From Ruminococcus sp. (GTDB lineage Bacteria > Bacillota > Clostridia > Oscillospirales > Ruminococcaceae): a stretch of DNA of 46,790 nt. The notes under the pieces were generated by a model, which ran no database searches, was not told the origin of the DNA, and worked only from the letters and a program-made list of their open reading frames with translations. The stretch covers positions 1 through 46,790 of the forward strand of contig JAFXDK010000005.1 of assembly GCA_017521805.1 (NCBI GenBank). Direction: 5' to 3'. This document shows positions 7,611-15,198 of the stretch, piece after piece. Both the position numbers and the translations under genes were made by a program. Numbering within the stretch: position 1 is the first letter of the stretch; every line of letters begins with the position of its first letter.

Positions 7611-9245
7611 TTATCTGTGCCACTGCTCGTTCAGAAAATCAACTCGGGATTCAAGCCATTCTGCAAGGAAATCTGCGGCTTCTTCGTGGGTTTTGCAGCT
7701 GGCGGCTTCTTTAGAAAGCTCCATTGCAAAGGAATCGTTCTTTCTTATATTGTCCCATTTGGCGTAGTTGCGTTCAAAGGCTTCGGCATGGGCGGTTTTA
7801 TCATTTTCTATGATGTCTATGCCACGCTCAAAAACTCCGCTGTCATAGGCGGCTGTCCATTTATCCTTTATTATCTCCTGATACCAGTCCTCGTATGCAA
7901 GGACTGCAAGCCATGGATTTATTGTTTCATATTCGCCGTTTCCCTGTGGTCCGCCGTTTACATCGGGGACAATATTTGCGGCATAGAAGCCCTGACCGTC
8001 AGCACATCTGTCCTTGTTTCCCATAGCGGAATCGAAATCCCATGGCGCTTCAAAGGTCAGCCTTTTATCGCCCTCTGCTCCGAAATCGGCACTCATGTAA
8101 AAGCTTGACCAGTAAATATCAGCATCGCAAGTAAGCTCCGAAATGATATACATATCAGCAAGAGATTCAACATTTACTACGTTTTCAACAGCCTGCTGAG
8201 GTGTGATATCAGGCTTTGGAATGATTTTGCTGTAATCAGAATTAAATACATATGCTTTATCGTTATAGGCGGCATTGTACATGATTTCGTAGACGTTATT
8301 CACATAGCTTTCTATGAAATCGTGCTGTTCCTGAGAATAGATATCGCTTTTTATTGTGACACCCACATCTTTTTTACGATCTTTTTTGCCGTCTTTCAGG
8401 CATTTCATTGTTCTGCCGCTTCCGCCCTTTCCGTCGTATGGGATAAGCTCTGCATTGTCGGCATAGTCCACAAAGAATTGATTCAGCTCGGATTCGTTGG
8501 TATAGTAGCCGTCAAACTCCATGAAATAGCCGATATCCGTGCCTGCGTAGTCGGGGAGAGGCTCTGTTATAGCTACTCTGTCGGGATTTACCTGCTGCAT
8601 CTCCGCAAGGAGATAAATGCCCCAATAATTGCCATTGATATATACCTCGACAAATTCAGCATCGGAGGCATACAACCCGTCTCCGTCAAGAATTTCGCGG
8701 CATATTGCCAGTGCAGATTTATTGCGTAGCATTGACGCGTCCTTGTATTCCGCAAGGAGCACCCAGTTTTTCGTTTTTGCGCCCTCGTTGAGACCAAGCA
8801 TATTCTGAGTTTGCGGGAACTTTATGCGAAGTCCCTTTTTATCGTAGGTTGTTGTCCAGTTTCCGCGGACTTTGACCTGCGCTTCAATATTGCTGAGCAG
8901 TACGTTTTCCTCAGCGTCAGAAAGGGTAATTTTACAGCTTTCGTAATATGGGGCAGGGGGCATTTTATAATTCGGCGTCCATGTTGCAATCTGCTCCGAT
9001 ACAAATGGTGCGACGGGCAGTTTTACAAAATCAAGGGCGTTTGCTTCCTGATTTACGGTATCTATTTTCAGTATGGGCAGAGTTGAATCAATTTCCGCAT
9101 CTGTGGGGGATTCCGTTTCTTCATGAATATCCGCTTCTGTGGGAGTGGATACGGGGGGATTATCCGTTTTGGTTTGATTCTGCGAACAGCCGAAGCTGAG
9201 ACAGCATACAGCTATCATTGATAATACAGCGCTGAATTTTTTCAT
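7611..9245 (-). CDS. CotH kinase family lipoprotein
   Basis: The 544-residue protein begins with a lipoprotein signal peptide. The lipobox LSFG-C places the lipidated cysteine at C20, so the protein is predicted to be anchored on the outer face of the membrane. A Thr/Pro/Glu-rich spacer runs to about residue 65. The CotH domain follows, with 'VKVRGNWTTTYDKKGLRIKF' near residue 130 and 'PWDFDSAMGN' around D403 and D405, the likely metal-binding acidic pair. CotH was first described as a spore-coat kinase, but CotH domains are also widespread in rumen cellulosomal bacteria, where they may phosphorylate secreted proteins. There is no dockerin here. GGAGA precedes the ATG. Confidence 0.88.
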   Translation of the reverse strand: MKKFSAVLSMIAVCCLSFGCSQNQTKTDNPPVSTPTEADIHEETESPTDAEIDSTLPILKIDTVNQEANALDFVKLPVAPFVSEQIATWTPNYKMPPAPYYESCKITLSDAEENVLLSNIEAQVKVRGNWTTTYDKKGLRIKFPQTQNMLGLNEGAKTKNWVLLAEYKDASMLRNKSALAICREILDGDGLYASDAEFVEVYINGNYWGIYLLAEMQQVNPDRVAITEPLPDYAGTDIGYFMEFDGYYTNESELNQFFVDYADNAELIPYDGKGGSGRTMKCLKDGKKDRKKDVGVTIKSDIYSQEQHDFIESYVNNVYEIMYNAAYNDKAYVFNSDYSKIIPKPDITPQQAVENVVNVESLADMYIISELTCDADIYWSSFYMSADFGAEGDKRLTFEAPWDFDSAMGNKDRCADGQGFYAANIVPDVNGGPQGNGEYETINPWLAVLAYEDWYQEIIKDKWTAAYDSGVFERGIDIIENDKTAHAEAFERNYAKWDNIRKNDSFAMELSKEAASCKTHEEAADFLAEWLESRVDFLNEQWHR

Positions 9246-9280
9246 ATATTATTTTTCTCCAAAGTGATTCTTCAAAAATT

Positions 9281-9303
9281 CAGGGGACGAAAAACGTCCC
9301 CTG
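9281..9303 (-). terminator. Terminator or attenuator after the yegP-like gene
   Basis: CAGGGGACG (9281-9289) and CGTCCCCTG (9295-9303) form a perfect 9-bp stem with an A5 loop on the plus strand. Read on the minus strand, it follows the yegP-like stop codon and leads into ATTTTTG. Only 65 bases separate the yegP-like stop from the cotH-like start and no separate promoter is visible, so read-through may supply cotH expression. Confidence 0.65.
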
Positions 9304-9310
9304 ATATGTA

Positions 9311-9691
9311 TTATTCCTTTTCGGGTTCCTCAACAGGAGCGTCAACTGCATTTTTGCGGACGCTTTCAATACCGTTAAGGCAGCTTGCTTTCTTTACATA
9401 TCCCTCGCTTACAGCAATAATCTGACCGTTCTTTGCTTTGAGGCGGAATCTGAATTCGCCCTTTTTATCTGCATAAACTTCAAACTTGGGATTCTTTTCA
9501 ACAGCGAACCCCTCAACAGTCTGGTCTTCAAGATTAGCGATAGGAGCATTCTTTGCAACGCTTGCAATTCCGTTCTTGATACTGTCGATTCTGTTGTAAA
9601 CTTCGCCGCCTGAAGCAATAACTTCGCCGTTGCCTGCTTTAAGGCTGAATGTGAAGCCTGTGTTTGTCTGCTTGATTATAAATTTTCCCAT
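9311..9691 (-). CDS. YegP-like DUF1508 protein (two repeats)
   Basis: The protein is two DUF1508 units of about 50 residues in tandem. Each carries 'F.L.A.NG..IA.SEGY..' and then a helix ending in 'GI.SV.KNA'. The two 'SVAKNAP / SVRKNAVDAP' repeats are easy to see. The family is small and of unknown function and is found across bacteria. Three in-frame ATGs are close together. The one at 9691 is chosen because AAAGG then sits 11 bases upstream, while the ATG at 9700 would lie only two bases from it. A consensus promoter sits at 9736-9764. Confidence 0.9.
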   Translation of the reverse strand: MGKFIIKQTNTGFTFSLKAGNGEVIASGGEVYNRIDSIKNGIASVAKNAPIANLEDQTVEGFAVEKNPKFEVYADKKGEFRFRLKAKNGQIIAVSEGYVKKASCLNGIESVRKNAVDAPVEEPEKE

Positions 9692-9735
9692 GATTATCAT
9701 TACCTTTCTGATTATTTTCGGGATTTTGTACTTTA

Positions 9736-9764
9736 ATTATACATCATTACACATGAAAAGTCAA
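9736..9764 (-). promoter_or_regulatory. Promoter of the yegP-like gene
   Basis: On the minus strand, TTGACT (9764-9759) and TATAAT (9741-9736) are separated by 17 bases. Confidence 0.75.
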
Positions 9765-9887
9765 TATATTATAAACTTATTGTACTTTTATACCTAAAAT
9801 ACGTGTACTGTTTTGGTTAATTTGCCTGATTGTGTGGTTGGGATTGCCGAAAAATCTGAATTTTGTTCCGAAGTAGTTATCTTAACC

Positions 9888-10077
9888 TTTTAAGGGGACG
9901 CTCTCTCTTGCAGAGCGTCCCCTCTTTCCAAACAGTCCACAGGACTGTTTGGAAATTCACCCCTTGCAGAGCGCTTGAACGCATCGCAGAGCTTTGCTCT
10001 GCATGGGACGCTGTCCCATACCCTGCAAGAGACGCTGTCTCTTGACTCTGCTAAAGGGCTTCGCCCTTTAGAATCCC
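9888..10077 (-). repeat. String-of-hairpins 3' element, copy 1
   Basis: This 190-base stretch is a chain of perfect hairpins in the same direction as the GH9 gene, 67 bases after its stop. In minus-strand order these are: CTAAAGGGC / GCCCTTTAG around GAA (10071-10051); CAAGAGAC / GTCTCTTG; ATGGGAC / GTCCCAT; GCAGAGC / GCTCTGC around AAA; a copy-specific TTTCCAAACAGTCC hairpin; and a final 11-bp GGGGACGCTCT hairpin (9922-9894). The order matches copies at 34397 and 46623, with base-pair-preserving differences. No protein is encoded here. Function is unknown. Confidence 0.85.
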
Positions 10078-10103
10078 TTTCAGTAGCTTTCTAATAAACT
10101 GAA

Positions 10104-10130
10104 TCCGCTGTATCTTGGTGATACAGCGGA
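10104..10130 (-). terminator. Terminator of the GH9 gene
   Basis: TCCGCTGTATC (10104-10114) pairs perfectly with GATACAGCGGA (10120-10130), 14 bases after the GH9 stop codon. The following minus-strand sequence is T-rich (TTCAGTTTATT). Confidence 0.7.
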
Positions 10131-10143
10131 TATATTCATAATG

Positions 10144-12975
10144 TTATGAAGCAGCTACAGGAAGGTCTTTCTGTGAAATGAGTTTTGCTTCAAGCTTCTG
10201 GATTGTAACAGCATCCTGAGCTGTAATGCCGCTTCCGTTGTCATAAACGTCGCCGTTACGTGCACCCTCCTTGCTCAGACCGTACTTGTCATAATTTCCA
10301 AGAGACTGGAGAATTGCTGTAGAATCAGCGATTGTTACCTTGCCGTCGCAGTTAGCGTCGCCCCAGAGGATATCATCATCTTCTGTGTTCTTGTCATCCT
10401 CATCGTCCTCAGAGGGCTTTGTGGGATTAACTGTGCCGTCCTCAGGTCTTGTGCCGTCGGGCTCAACACCCCAGATAAGCTTATCATCAGCATAGAGTGT
10501 GATAAGCTCTGTGATAGCTGCAGCGTCGTTTACATCCTCGAAGCTTATAAGCTCAGCGTAGCTGTAGTCGTTTGTGGAATCCCATACTGTGTCGAATGTT
10601 TCGGGGTGCATCTTGTTAAGCAGACCGAACTGATATACACGGCTGCCGTAGAAATCGCAGTTCTGCCATGAAATCTCGATGTAGTATGTGCCGTTGTCGT
10701 CATATTTTATAGGCTCGGAGATATGTGCCTCGTTCTTGCCGTCTGTGAAGCTCTTTTCCTGGTCGTAGTCAACACGTGTTTCGATAAAGCTGATATCTTC
10801 GCCCTTTTCAAGCTGTTCGCTGATATTGAAATAATATCTTGCTTTGAGGTTGCTTTCGAATTTAGGAGGATTTACAGTTCTGTTGTGTACAACAATTTTA
10901 ATCTGTACACCTGCTTCGTTCTCCTGATTCTTACCGCCTGAGATATAAAGTCCTGTAGGGAGGGGGTTGCCGTCAGCGTCTACCTGGTCATAGCCGATAG
11001 CGTTTGCGGACATATCGAAATCAGGTTTGAGGTAGTTATCCTTTTCATGCTCCTTGCCCTCTGCACCGTAGAAGTGGTAAAGTCCTGCAAGGTCGCCGCA
11101 GAAGCCTGCGTTATAGTCGTCGGTAACTTCGTTGTAGATGTAGTCCTTTGTGATATCGCTGTGGAAATCCTTAAGGTCTGGTCCGCCTACGAGAGCACCC
11201 CAGAGAGTGTGAACCTGTACAACAGGATCTTCCATGCTCTGTGTAGGTGAGCAGTGTGATGAACGGTGGTGAGGCTGTGAAGCGAAGTTTGTGCCGTAGC
11301 CTACTTCGTATGCATATCCCATTGGGTTGTTGCCGAGGATATATGCCATCTGAGCCTTTGCCCACTCAGCAAATGTCATATCACCTGTTGTCTTGGCGTA
11401 TACCATAGCGCAGAGACCTGCTGCTGTGTTGTAACGTGCGGAACCATAACCTGATACAACTGCCCAGCCGTTAGGAGATTTAGCGATAAAGTCGCTGCTT
11501 GTCTCACTGTCGGGGAGGTCGGGAATCTCGTCGTATGTCATAGGTGTATTCCAGAGGTGGTCGTCCATACCGAAGTATTTATGAGTTGTTACAGGCTCAT
11601 AACCCCAGTCGGAAGTATCTGTAGCCTTTGAAGTACCTGACCAGAATTCGAGGTTGTAGCGGAAGATATACCAGTCACGTGCTGTATTTGTTACTGGAGC
11701 AAGCTTGGCAAATACGCCGCCCCATACTGTATCCCAGCAGTGAACCCAGATATTCTGCCAGCAGTTACCTGTATCTGTGATGATACGCTTCATATAACCT
11801 GTGTAGTTATGAGCGCCCTTGTCGTTCTGTGTTGTCTCATCAACGGCGATGATATCCATGATGTACTTATCGTAAGCTGCCTGCTTCTGAGTTTCGTCCT
11901 CAGCAACGCAAGCATAATAGAGCCATACAGCAGCCCATGAAAGTTCATCGTAGTCATAGCTTGAAGTATAGAAGCCGCCGTCGTAACCGAGGCTCTTTGC
12001 GGTAGGAACCATACCGGGCTCCCAATCCTCAATATGAGTTTCAACAGCGAATTCGTAGAGAGCCTTTGCGTATTTAAGGTTCTTTGCAGCGTATTCGGGA
12101 TCTGTATCCTTGAAGTTGAGATAGTTGATTGCAAGTGAAGCGGAAGCGCCTGCGGCCTGATCGGAAGCGGGCATTTCCTTTGTTGCAAAATAAGCGGGAC
12201 GCTTAACTCCGCATGATGAAGATGCAACGAATGTGCCATCAACCTGTAATTCAGGAGGACACCAGTAGTTATGGTCGTTGTTACCCTCGCCTACCTGATA
12301 GCAGTAAGCGATAACCTCGTCCTCATCATTCATGTATGTAGCTTTCATGAAGTAATCGTTAGCCCAGCGCATTTCGTCCTCAACGTGCTTGTCAAGTCCG
12401 AGATCCTTATAAGCGTCACGGAATTCATAATAACCCCAGCCTACAGTTGAAGCTGAATAGGAGAAAGGCAGACCGAATTTTACGTGGTCACCTGCGTCGT
12501 GCCAGCCGCCTGTGAGGTCGAGAGTACCGTTTCCGTCGGGATCGAGGAATTCTCTGTTTTCCTCAATGAATTTGTTTGTCATATTAACGCCGATATAGAG
12601 ATCTTCACCTTCACTTGCGCCGCCGTCGCCTTCGCCGTCGTAGTTGCCAAGACCGTCATCTTTACCGTCATCAGGACCGCTTACGCCTACGTTGACTTTA
12701 GGCATTGGATTCATTGGCTGAAGGGGAATTTCAGCATCCTTGATATGGCAGTCATCACGCCAAGTGTAATAGCCGTCCTCGCCTACTTCATCGCCGCACT
12801 TGTTTGCGTCATAGAAGCACAGTGCAAGCTGGAGAGCTTCGGCATAGTTGTAATAATTGTTTGGCTCGTCGGGAGTAATGACCTCAGCACTGGCTGTAGT
12901 TACTGTGCCCGACATCAGAACGGTTGCCGCAGAAAGCAAAGCAGCCGATCTTTTTAATAGCTTTAATTTTTTCAT
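10144..12975 (-). CDS. Cellulosomal GH9 endoglucanase (GH9-CBM3-dockerin)
   Basis: This secreted cellulase has 943 residues. A signal peptide (about 1-30) is followed by the GH9 module (about 40-640). It carries the catalytic-base motif DAGD at D160-D163, the conserved 'GYGTNFASQPHHRSSH' histidine region, and the general acid E616 in 'NEVTDDYNAGF'. A CBM3, probably of the CBM3c type that works with GH9 modules, spans about 665-805. An acidic linker leads to a C-terminal dockerin (about 869-938) with the repeats 'DANCDGKVTIADS' and 'GDVYDNGSGITAQDA'. The ATG at 12975 is preferred over the one six bases upstream because GAAAGG is then eight bases away. GH9-CBM3c enzymes are typically processive endoglucanases, but the cleavage mode here is an inference. 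Confidence 0.95.
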   Translation of the reverse strand: MKKLKLLKRSAALLSAATVLMSGTVTTASAEVITPDEPNNYYNYAEALQLALCFYDANKCGDEVGEDGYYTWRDDCHIKDAEIPLQPMNPMPKVNVGVSGPDDGKDDGLGNYDGEGDGGASEGEDLYIGVNMTNKFIEENREFLDPDGNGTLDLTGGWHDAGDHVKFGLPFSYSASTVGWGYYEFRDAYKDLGLDKHVEDEMRWANDYFMKATYMNDEDEVIAYCYQVGEGNNDHNYWCPPELQVDGTFVASSSCGVKRPAYFATKEMPASDQAAGASASLAINYLNFKDTDPEYAAKNLKYAKALYEFAVETHIEDWEPGMVPTAKSLGYDGGFYTSSYDYDELSWAAVWLYYACVAEDETQKQAAYDKYIMDIIAVDETTQNDKGAHNYTGYMKRIITDTGNCWQNIWVHCWDTVWGGVFAKLAPVTNTARDWYIFRYNLEFWSGTSKATDTSDWGYEPVTTHKYFGMDDHLWNTPMTYDEIPDLPDSETSSDFIAKSPNGWAVVSGYGSARYNTAAGLCAMVYAKTTGDMTFAEWAKAQMAYILGNNPMGYAYEVGYGTNFASQPHHRSSHCSPTQSMEDPVVQVHTLWGALVGGPDLKDFHSDITKDYIYNEVTDDYNAGFCGDLAGLYHFYGAEGKEHEKDNYLKPDFDMSANAIGYDQVDADGNPLPTGLYISGGKNQENEAGVQIKIVVHNRTVNPPKFESNLKARYYFNISEQLEKGEDISFIETRVDYDQEKSFTDGKNEAHISEPIKYDDNGTYYIEISWQNCDFYGSRVYQFGLLNKMHPETFDTVWDSTNDYSYAELISFEDVNDAAAITELITLYADDKLIWGVEPDGTRPEDGTVNPTKPSEDDEDDKNTEDDDILWGDANCDGKVTIADSTAILQSLGNYDKYGLSKEGARNGDVYDNGSGITAQDAVTIQKLEAKLISQKDLPVAAS

Positions 12976-13003
12976 AACCATTTCCTTTCATTGTGAATCT
13001 TTA

Positions 13004-13032
13004 TATATAAGTCATTGGGGACTTATCGTCAA
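13004..13032 (-). promoter_or_regulatory. Promoter of the GH9 gene
   Basis: On the minus strand, TTGACG (13032-13027) and TATATA (13009-13004) are separated by 17 bases, just upstream of the ribosome binding site. Confidence 0.6.
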
Positions 13033-13093
13033 TTTAAGGAACAGGTGTTACGTATGAAATATTATTTATAGTGATATCAAAGCTATAGAATTT

Positions 13094-13393
13094 TTAAAGG
13101 AGACCTTTTTCCTTTAATTTTGTAAATACGATGTTATAACCGTCGTTGCCGTCCTGGAGAGAGCGGTTTACACGGCTGATTGTTGCTGTACTTGCACCTG
13201 TTTCGGAAACAATGCTGTTGTAGACGCGATGCTCATCAAGAAGTCTTGCAACGTGGAAACGCTGAGCAAAGGATTTAAGCTCGATTGTTGTACAGAGATC
13301 CACGAAAAATTTATAGCATTCGTCTACATTTTCAAGGGTAAGGATAGCCTCGAAAAGCTTATCCATATTTTCGGATTTTATTTTTTCATTCAT
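13094..13393 (-). CDS. YerC/YecD-type TrpR-like DNA-binding protein
   Basis: The protein has 99 residues from the ATG at 13393. The sequence 'LTTIELKSFAQRFHVARLLDEHRVYNSIVSETGASTATISRVNRSLQDG' in shortened form is the TrpR-superfamily helix-turn-helix: 'CTTIELKSFAQRF' is helix C and 'TGASTATISRVNR' is the recognition region. This is typical of the YerC/YecD family found in Firmicutes. GGAG is placed 11 bases before this ATG, whereas an in-frame ATG 30 bases upstream lacks a site. The regulated genes are not known for this family, and its position beside the cellulase is not evidence for control of it. Confidence 0.88.
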   Translation of the reverse strand: MNEKIKSENMDKLFEAILTLENVDECYKFFVDLCTTIELKSFAQRFHVARLLDEHRVYNSIVSETGASTATISRVNRSLQDGNDGYNIVFTKLKEKGLL

Positions 13394-13732
13394 AATATAT
13401 AGTACTCCAATCTGCATAAGCAATATTTTATACTATATATTTTACCACATTAGTGTGGAGAAGTAAAGGGGTTTTTGAATATTTTTTCGAATTTTTTTTT
13501 ATTTTCGCAAAATTCGTCATATATCGCGATAAATTCGCTTATCTTCCGATACTTATAATATACCCTAAGTTTATCATAACACAAAATTATCCTTTTGTAA
13601 AGAGAAAATATGCACTTTGGATAAATTCGTGATAATACACAAAGTTGCGGTATTTTCAAGCTAAATATTGCTTAATTTCTGTGTGTGATTACTTAAAATT
13701 GCGTTAAATATTACTTAAATTTCAAATTTGCG
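13394..13732. other. AT-rich intergenic region upstream of the yerC-like gene
   Basis: This very AT-rich stretch of about 340 bases lies between the yerC-like gene and the RNase P RNA terminator. It contains short open frames on the minus strand, but none has a ribosome binding site or a recognisable product. No structured element beyond a 5-bp hairpin near 13446-13459 was seen. Confidence 0.6.
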
Positions 13733-13733
13733 G

Positions 13734-13758
13734 AAAAAAGGAGAGCAAAAAGCTCTCC
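13734..13758 (-). terminator. Terminator of rnpB
   Basis: On the minus strand, GGAGAGC (13758-13752) pairs with GCTCTCC (13746-13740) around a T5 loop and is followed by a run of six T at 13739-13734. It starts directly after the last RNase P bases. Confidence 0.85.
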
Positions 13759-13760
13759 AA

Positions 13761-14100
13761 GTGACCAGACCGATAAGCCGGGTTCTGTCGTGTGCGGCAA
13801 TTTATCTACGCTTACAGTCGCCCGTAAGCTGAAGCCGTCATTACTTTGTATCCGTCGAGCCAACGTTGAGATACAAAGCACCAATAGACGTTGCATCGGA
13901 TAGGGTTTACATGGCAGTGCAGTCTCCTGCACTCCGGTGAGCTCTTACCTCGCCTTTCCACCCTTACCGCAGAAGCGGCGGTATATCTCTGTTGCACTTG
14001 CCCTAAGGTCGCCCTCGGCTGCTGTTAGCAGCTACCCTGCTCTGTGATGCCCGGACTTTCCTCGTAAACTTAGCGTTTCCGCTGCCGCATGGTCTGCTCA
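13761..14100 (-). ncRNA. rnpB: RNase P RNA (class A)
   Basis: This is the catalytic RNA of RNase P, which trims 5' leaders from tRNA precursors. Read on the minus strand, it shows the universal blocks: GAGGAAAGTCCGGGC near the 5' end, then AGGGTGGAAAGGCGAGGTAAGAGC in divided form (the CRIV and CRV neighbourhood), and near the 3' end ACAGAACCCGGCTTATCGGT, which pairs with the 5' region. The overall layout matches the ancestral class A, not the Bacillus class B. A perfect promoter (14107-14135) and a terminator (13734-13758) frame the gene. The ends are placed from these and may be off by a few bases. Confidence 0.96.
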
Positions 14101-14106
14101 ATCTGT

Positions 14107-14135
14107 ATTATATCATTTTTTTCAATATTTGTCAA
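14107..14135 (-). promoter_or_regulatory. Promoter of rnpB
   Basis: On the minus strand, TTGACA (14135-14130) and TATAAT (14112-14107) are spaced by 17 bases. Both are full consensus. This puts the RNA start near 14100. Confidence 0.88.
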
Positions 14136-14221
14136 TTAGATTTCCAAATTTTACTTATTGCAAAATTTTCTACCGCCACCATTAGCTAATAGCTAACCCC
14201 TAACTGCTAAAAGCTTTTGTT

Positions 14222-15010
14222 CTATATCAGTCCGAAATGCGACAGTGCATTATAAATCCCGTCATCTAAAAGGGGCGTTGTAATGTACGAAACATAGGGA
14301 TAAATTGTCTCCGCGCCGCCCATTGCTATACTGTTGGGAACTGCTCTGAGCATTGGCAAATCGTTGGCACTGTCCCCGATAGCGTAGGCGTTTTCAAGGG
14401 GGATTCCCAGCTTTTCAAGGATAATATCTATCGCTGTAGCCTTTGAAAATCCCAGAGGTACATTTTCGTAAAAGCCGTTTCCGCGGTCGATTATCTCAAA
14501 ATATTTGCCGATTTCACGGCGGAAAAGCTCCATATCACAATCGGGGTTTTCCCACACAACGAACTTGTCAAATATAAATTCATCGTCTTCAACGCGGCGG
14601 TCAACAGGTATTCCCTCCTCAACAAAAGTGATGAGGAAATCTTCCAAATCGGCATTTTTCGGAGCGAAATCATCGAAGAAATAGCCGTCCTTGTGCTCAT
14701 ATACGGGCGTTACGCCTGTTTGGCGGATGAATTCTGCGATTTTACGGCAGAAATCCTGTGTCAATGCGTTGTAGAGCAGAACCTCGCCGTTCATTTCAAT
14801 ATAAGTTCCGCAGCCGCAGATTAAGCCGTCGAAGCCCAGTTCACGAACCTTTTTATTAATGTTGAAAAGAGTTCTGCCCGAATTCACAAAGGTGTAATGC
14901 CCGTTTTCGCTTGCTTTTGCAATAGCCTCACAAGTGCTTTCGGGAATTGTCAGCGTTCCATCCTCTGTGACAATTGTACCGTCGATATCAAAAAATACTG
15001 CTTTTTTCAT
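14222..15010 (-). CDS. Cof-type HAD family phosphatase
   Basis: This 262-residue haloacid-dehalogenase-type hydrolase has motif I 'FFDIDGT' with D8 and D10. The cap domain is of type C2 (about 85-185), and motif IV is 'YAIGDSANDLPML' near residue 215. These features place it in the Cof/YbiV-like group that dephosphorylates small phosphorylated metabolites such as sugar phosphates or flavin intermediates. The substrate cannot be predicted from the sequence. A promoter sits at 15047-15075. It is transcribed away from the MATE transporter terminator and is probably a single-gene unit. Confidence 0.9.
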   Translation of the reverse strand: MKKAVFFDIDGTIVTEDGTLTIPESTCEAIAKASENGHYTFVNSGRTLFNINKKVRELGFDGLICGCGTYIEMNGEVLLYNALTQDFCRKIAEFIRQTGVTPVYEHKDGYFFDDFAPKNADLEDFLITFVEEGIPVDRRVEDDEFIFDKFVVWENPDCDMELFRREIGKYFEIIDRGNGFYENVPLGFSKATAIDIILEKLGIPLENAYAIGDSANDLPMLRAVPNSIAMGGAETIYPYVSYITTPLLDDGIYNALSHFGLI

Positions 15011-15046
15011 AATTACCCTCTTTCTGTATCAGTTATAACAGAGATT

Positions 15047-15075
15047 ATTATATCAGAATATTTCTGTCAAGTCAA
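15047..15075 (-). promoter_or_regulatory. Promoter of the HAD phosphatase gene
   Basis: On the minus strand, TTGACT (15075-15070) and TATAAT (15052-15047) are separated by 17 bases. Confidence 0.75.
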
Positions 15076-15096
15076 GAAGATTCGTCATAAAATACC

Positions 15097-15126
15097 CAAG
15101 GGTATCGCACAAAAACGATACCCTTG
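15097..15126 (-). terminator. Terminator downstream of the MATE gene
   Basis: CAAGGGTATCG (15097-15107) pairs perfectly with CGATACCCTTG (15116-15126), loop eight bases. A second 10-bp inverted repeat lies closer to the gene at 15149-15181, so the MATE transcript meets two hairpins in a row. Confidence 0.65.
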
Positions 15127-15148
15127 AATACTGTATAATGGGGTTCTG

Positions 15149-15181
15149 ATATTGCTCCGAATTCAGCCTGTGGAGCAATAT
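15149..15181 (-). terminator. First hairpin downstream of the MATE gene
   Basis: ATATTGCTCC (15149-15158) and GGAGCAATAT (15172-15181) are exact complements with a 13-base loop. There is no clear T run, so it may be an RNA-stabilising hairpin and not a terminator. Confidence 0.45.
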
Positions 15182-15198
15182 TGGAGGCTGGATAATAA

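Larger units (their letters stand above)
9765..10143. other. Intergenic region between the yegP-like and GH9 genes
   Basis: No gene is supported here. The stretch 9765-9887 is AT-rich with no recognisable feature. The rest is the hairpin-string repeat copy 1 (9888-10077) and the GH9 terminator (10104-10130). Confidence 0.7.

Noticed and set aside
9863-10045. Plus-strand open frame of 60 codons
   Set aside because: It runs through the hairpin-string repeat and the frame is a product of its inverted repeats.
13450-13659. 69-residue minus-strand open frame
   Set aside because: No ribosome binding site, very AT-rich codon content and no recognisable protein features.
13711-13997. Two overlapping open frames on the minus strand within 13711-13997
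   Set aside because: They lie inside the RNase P RNA gene, which explains the sequence conservation; no ribosome binding sites.
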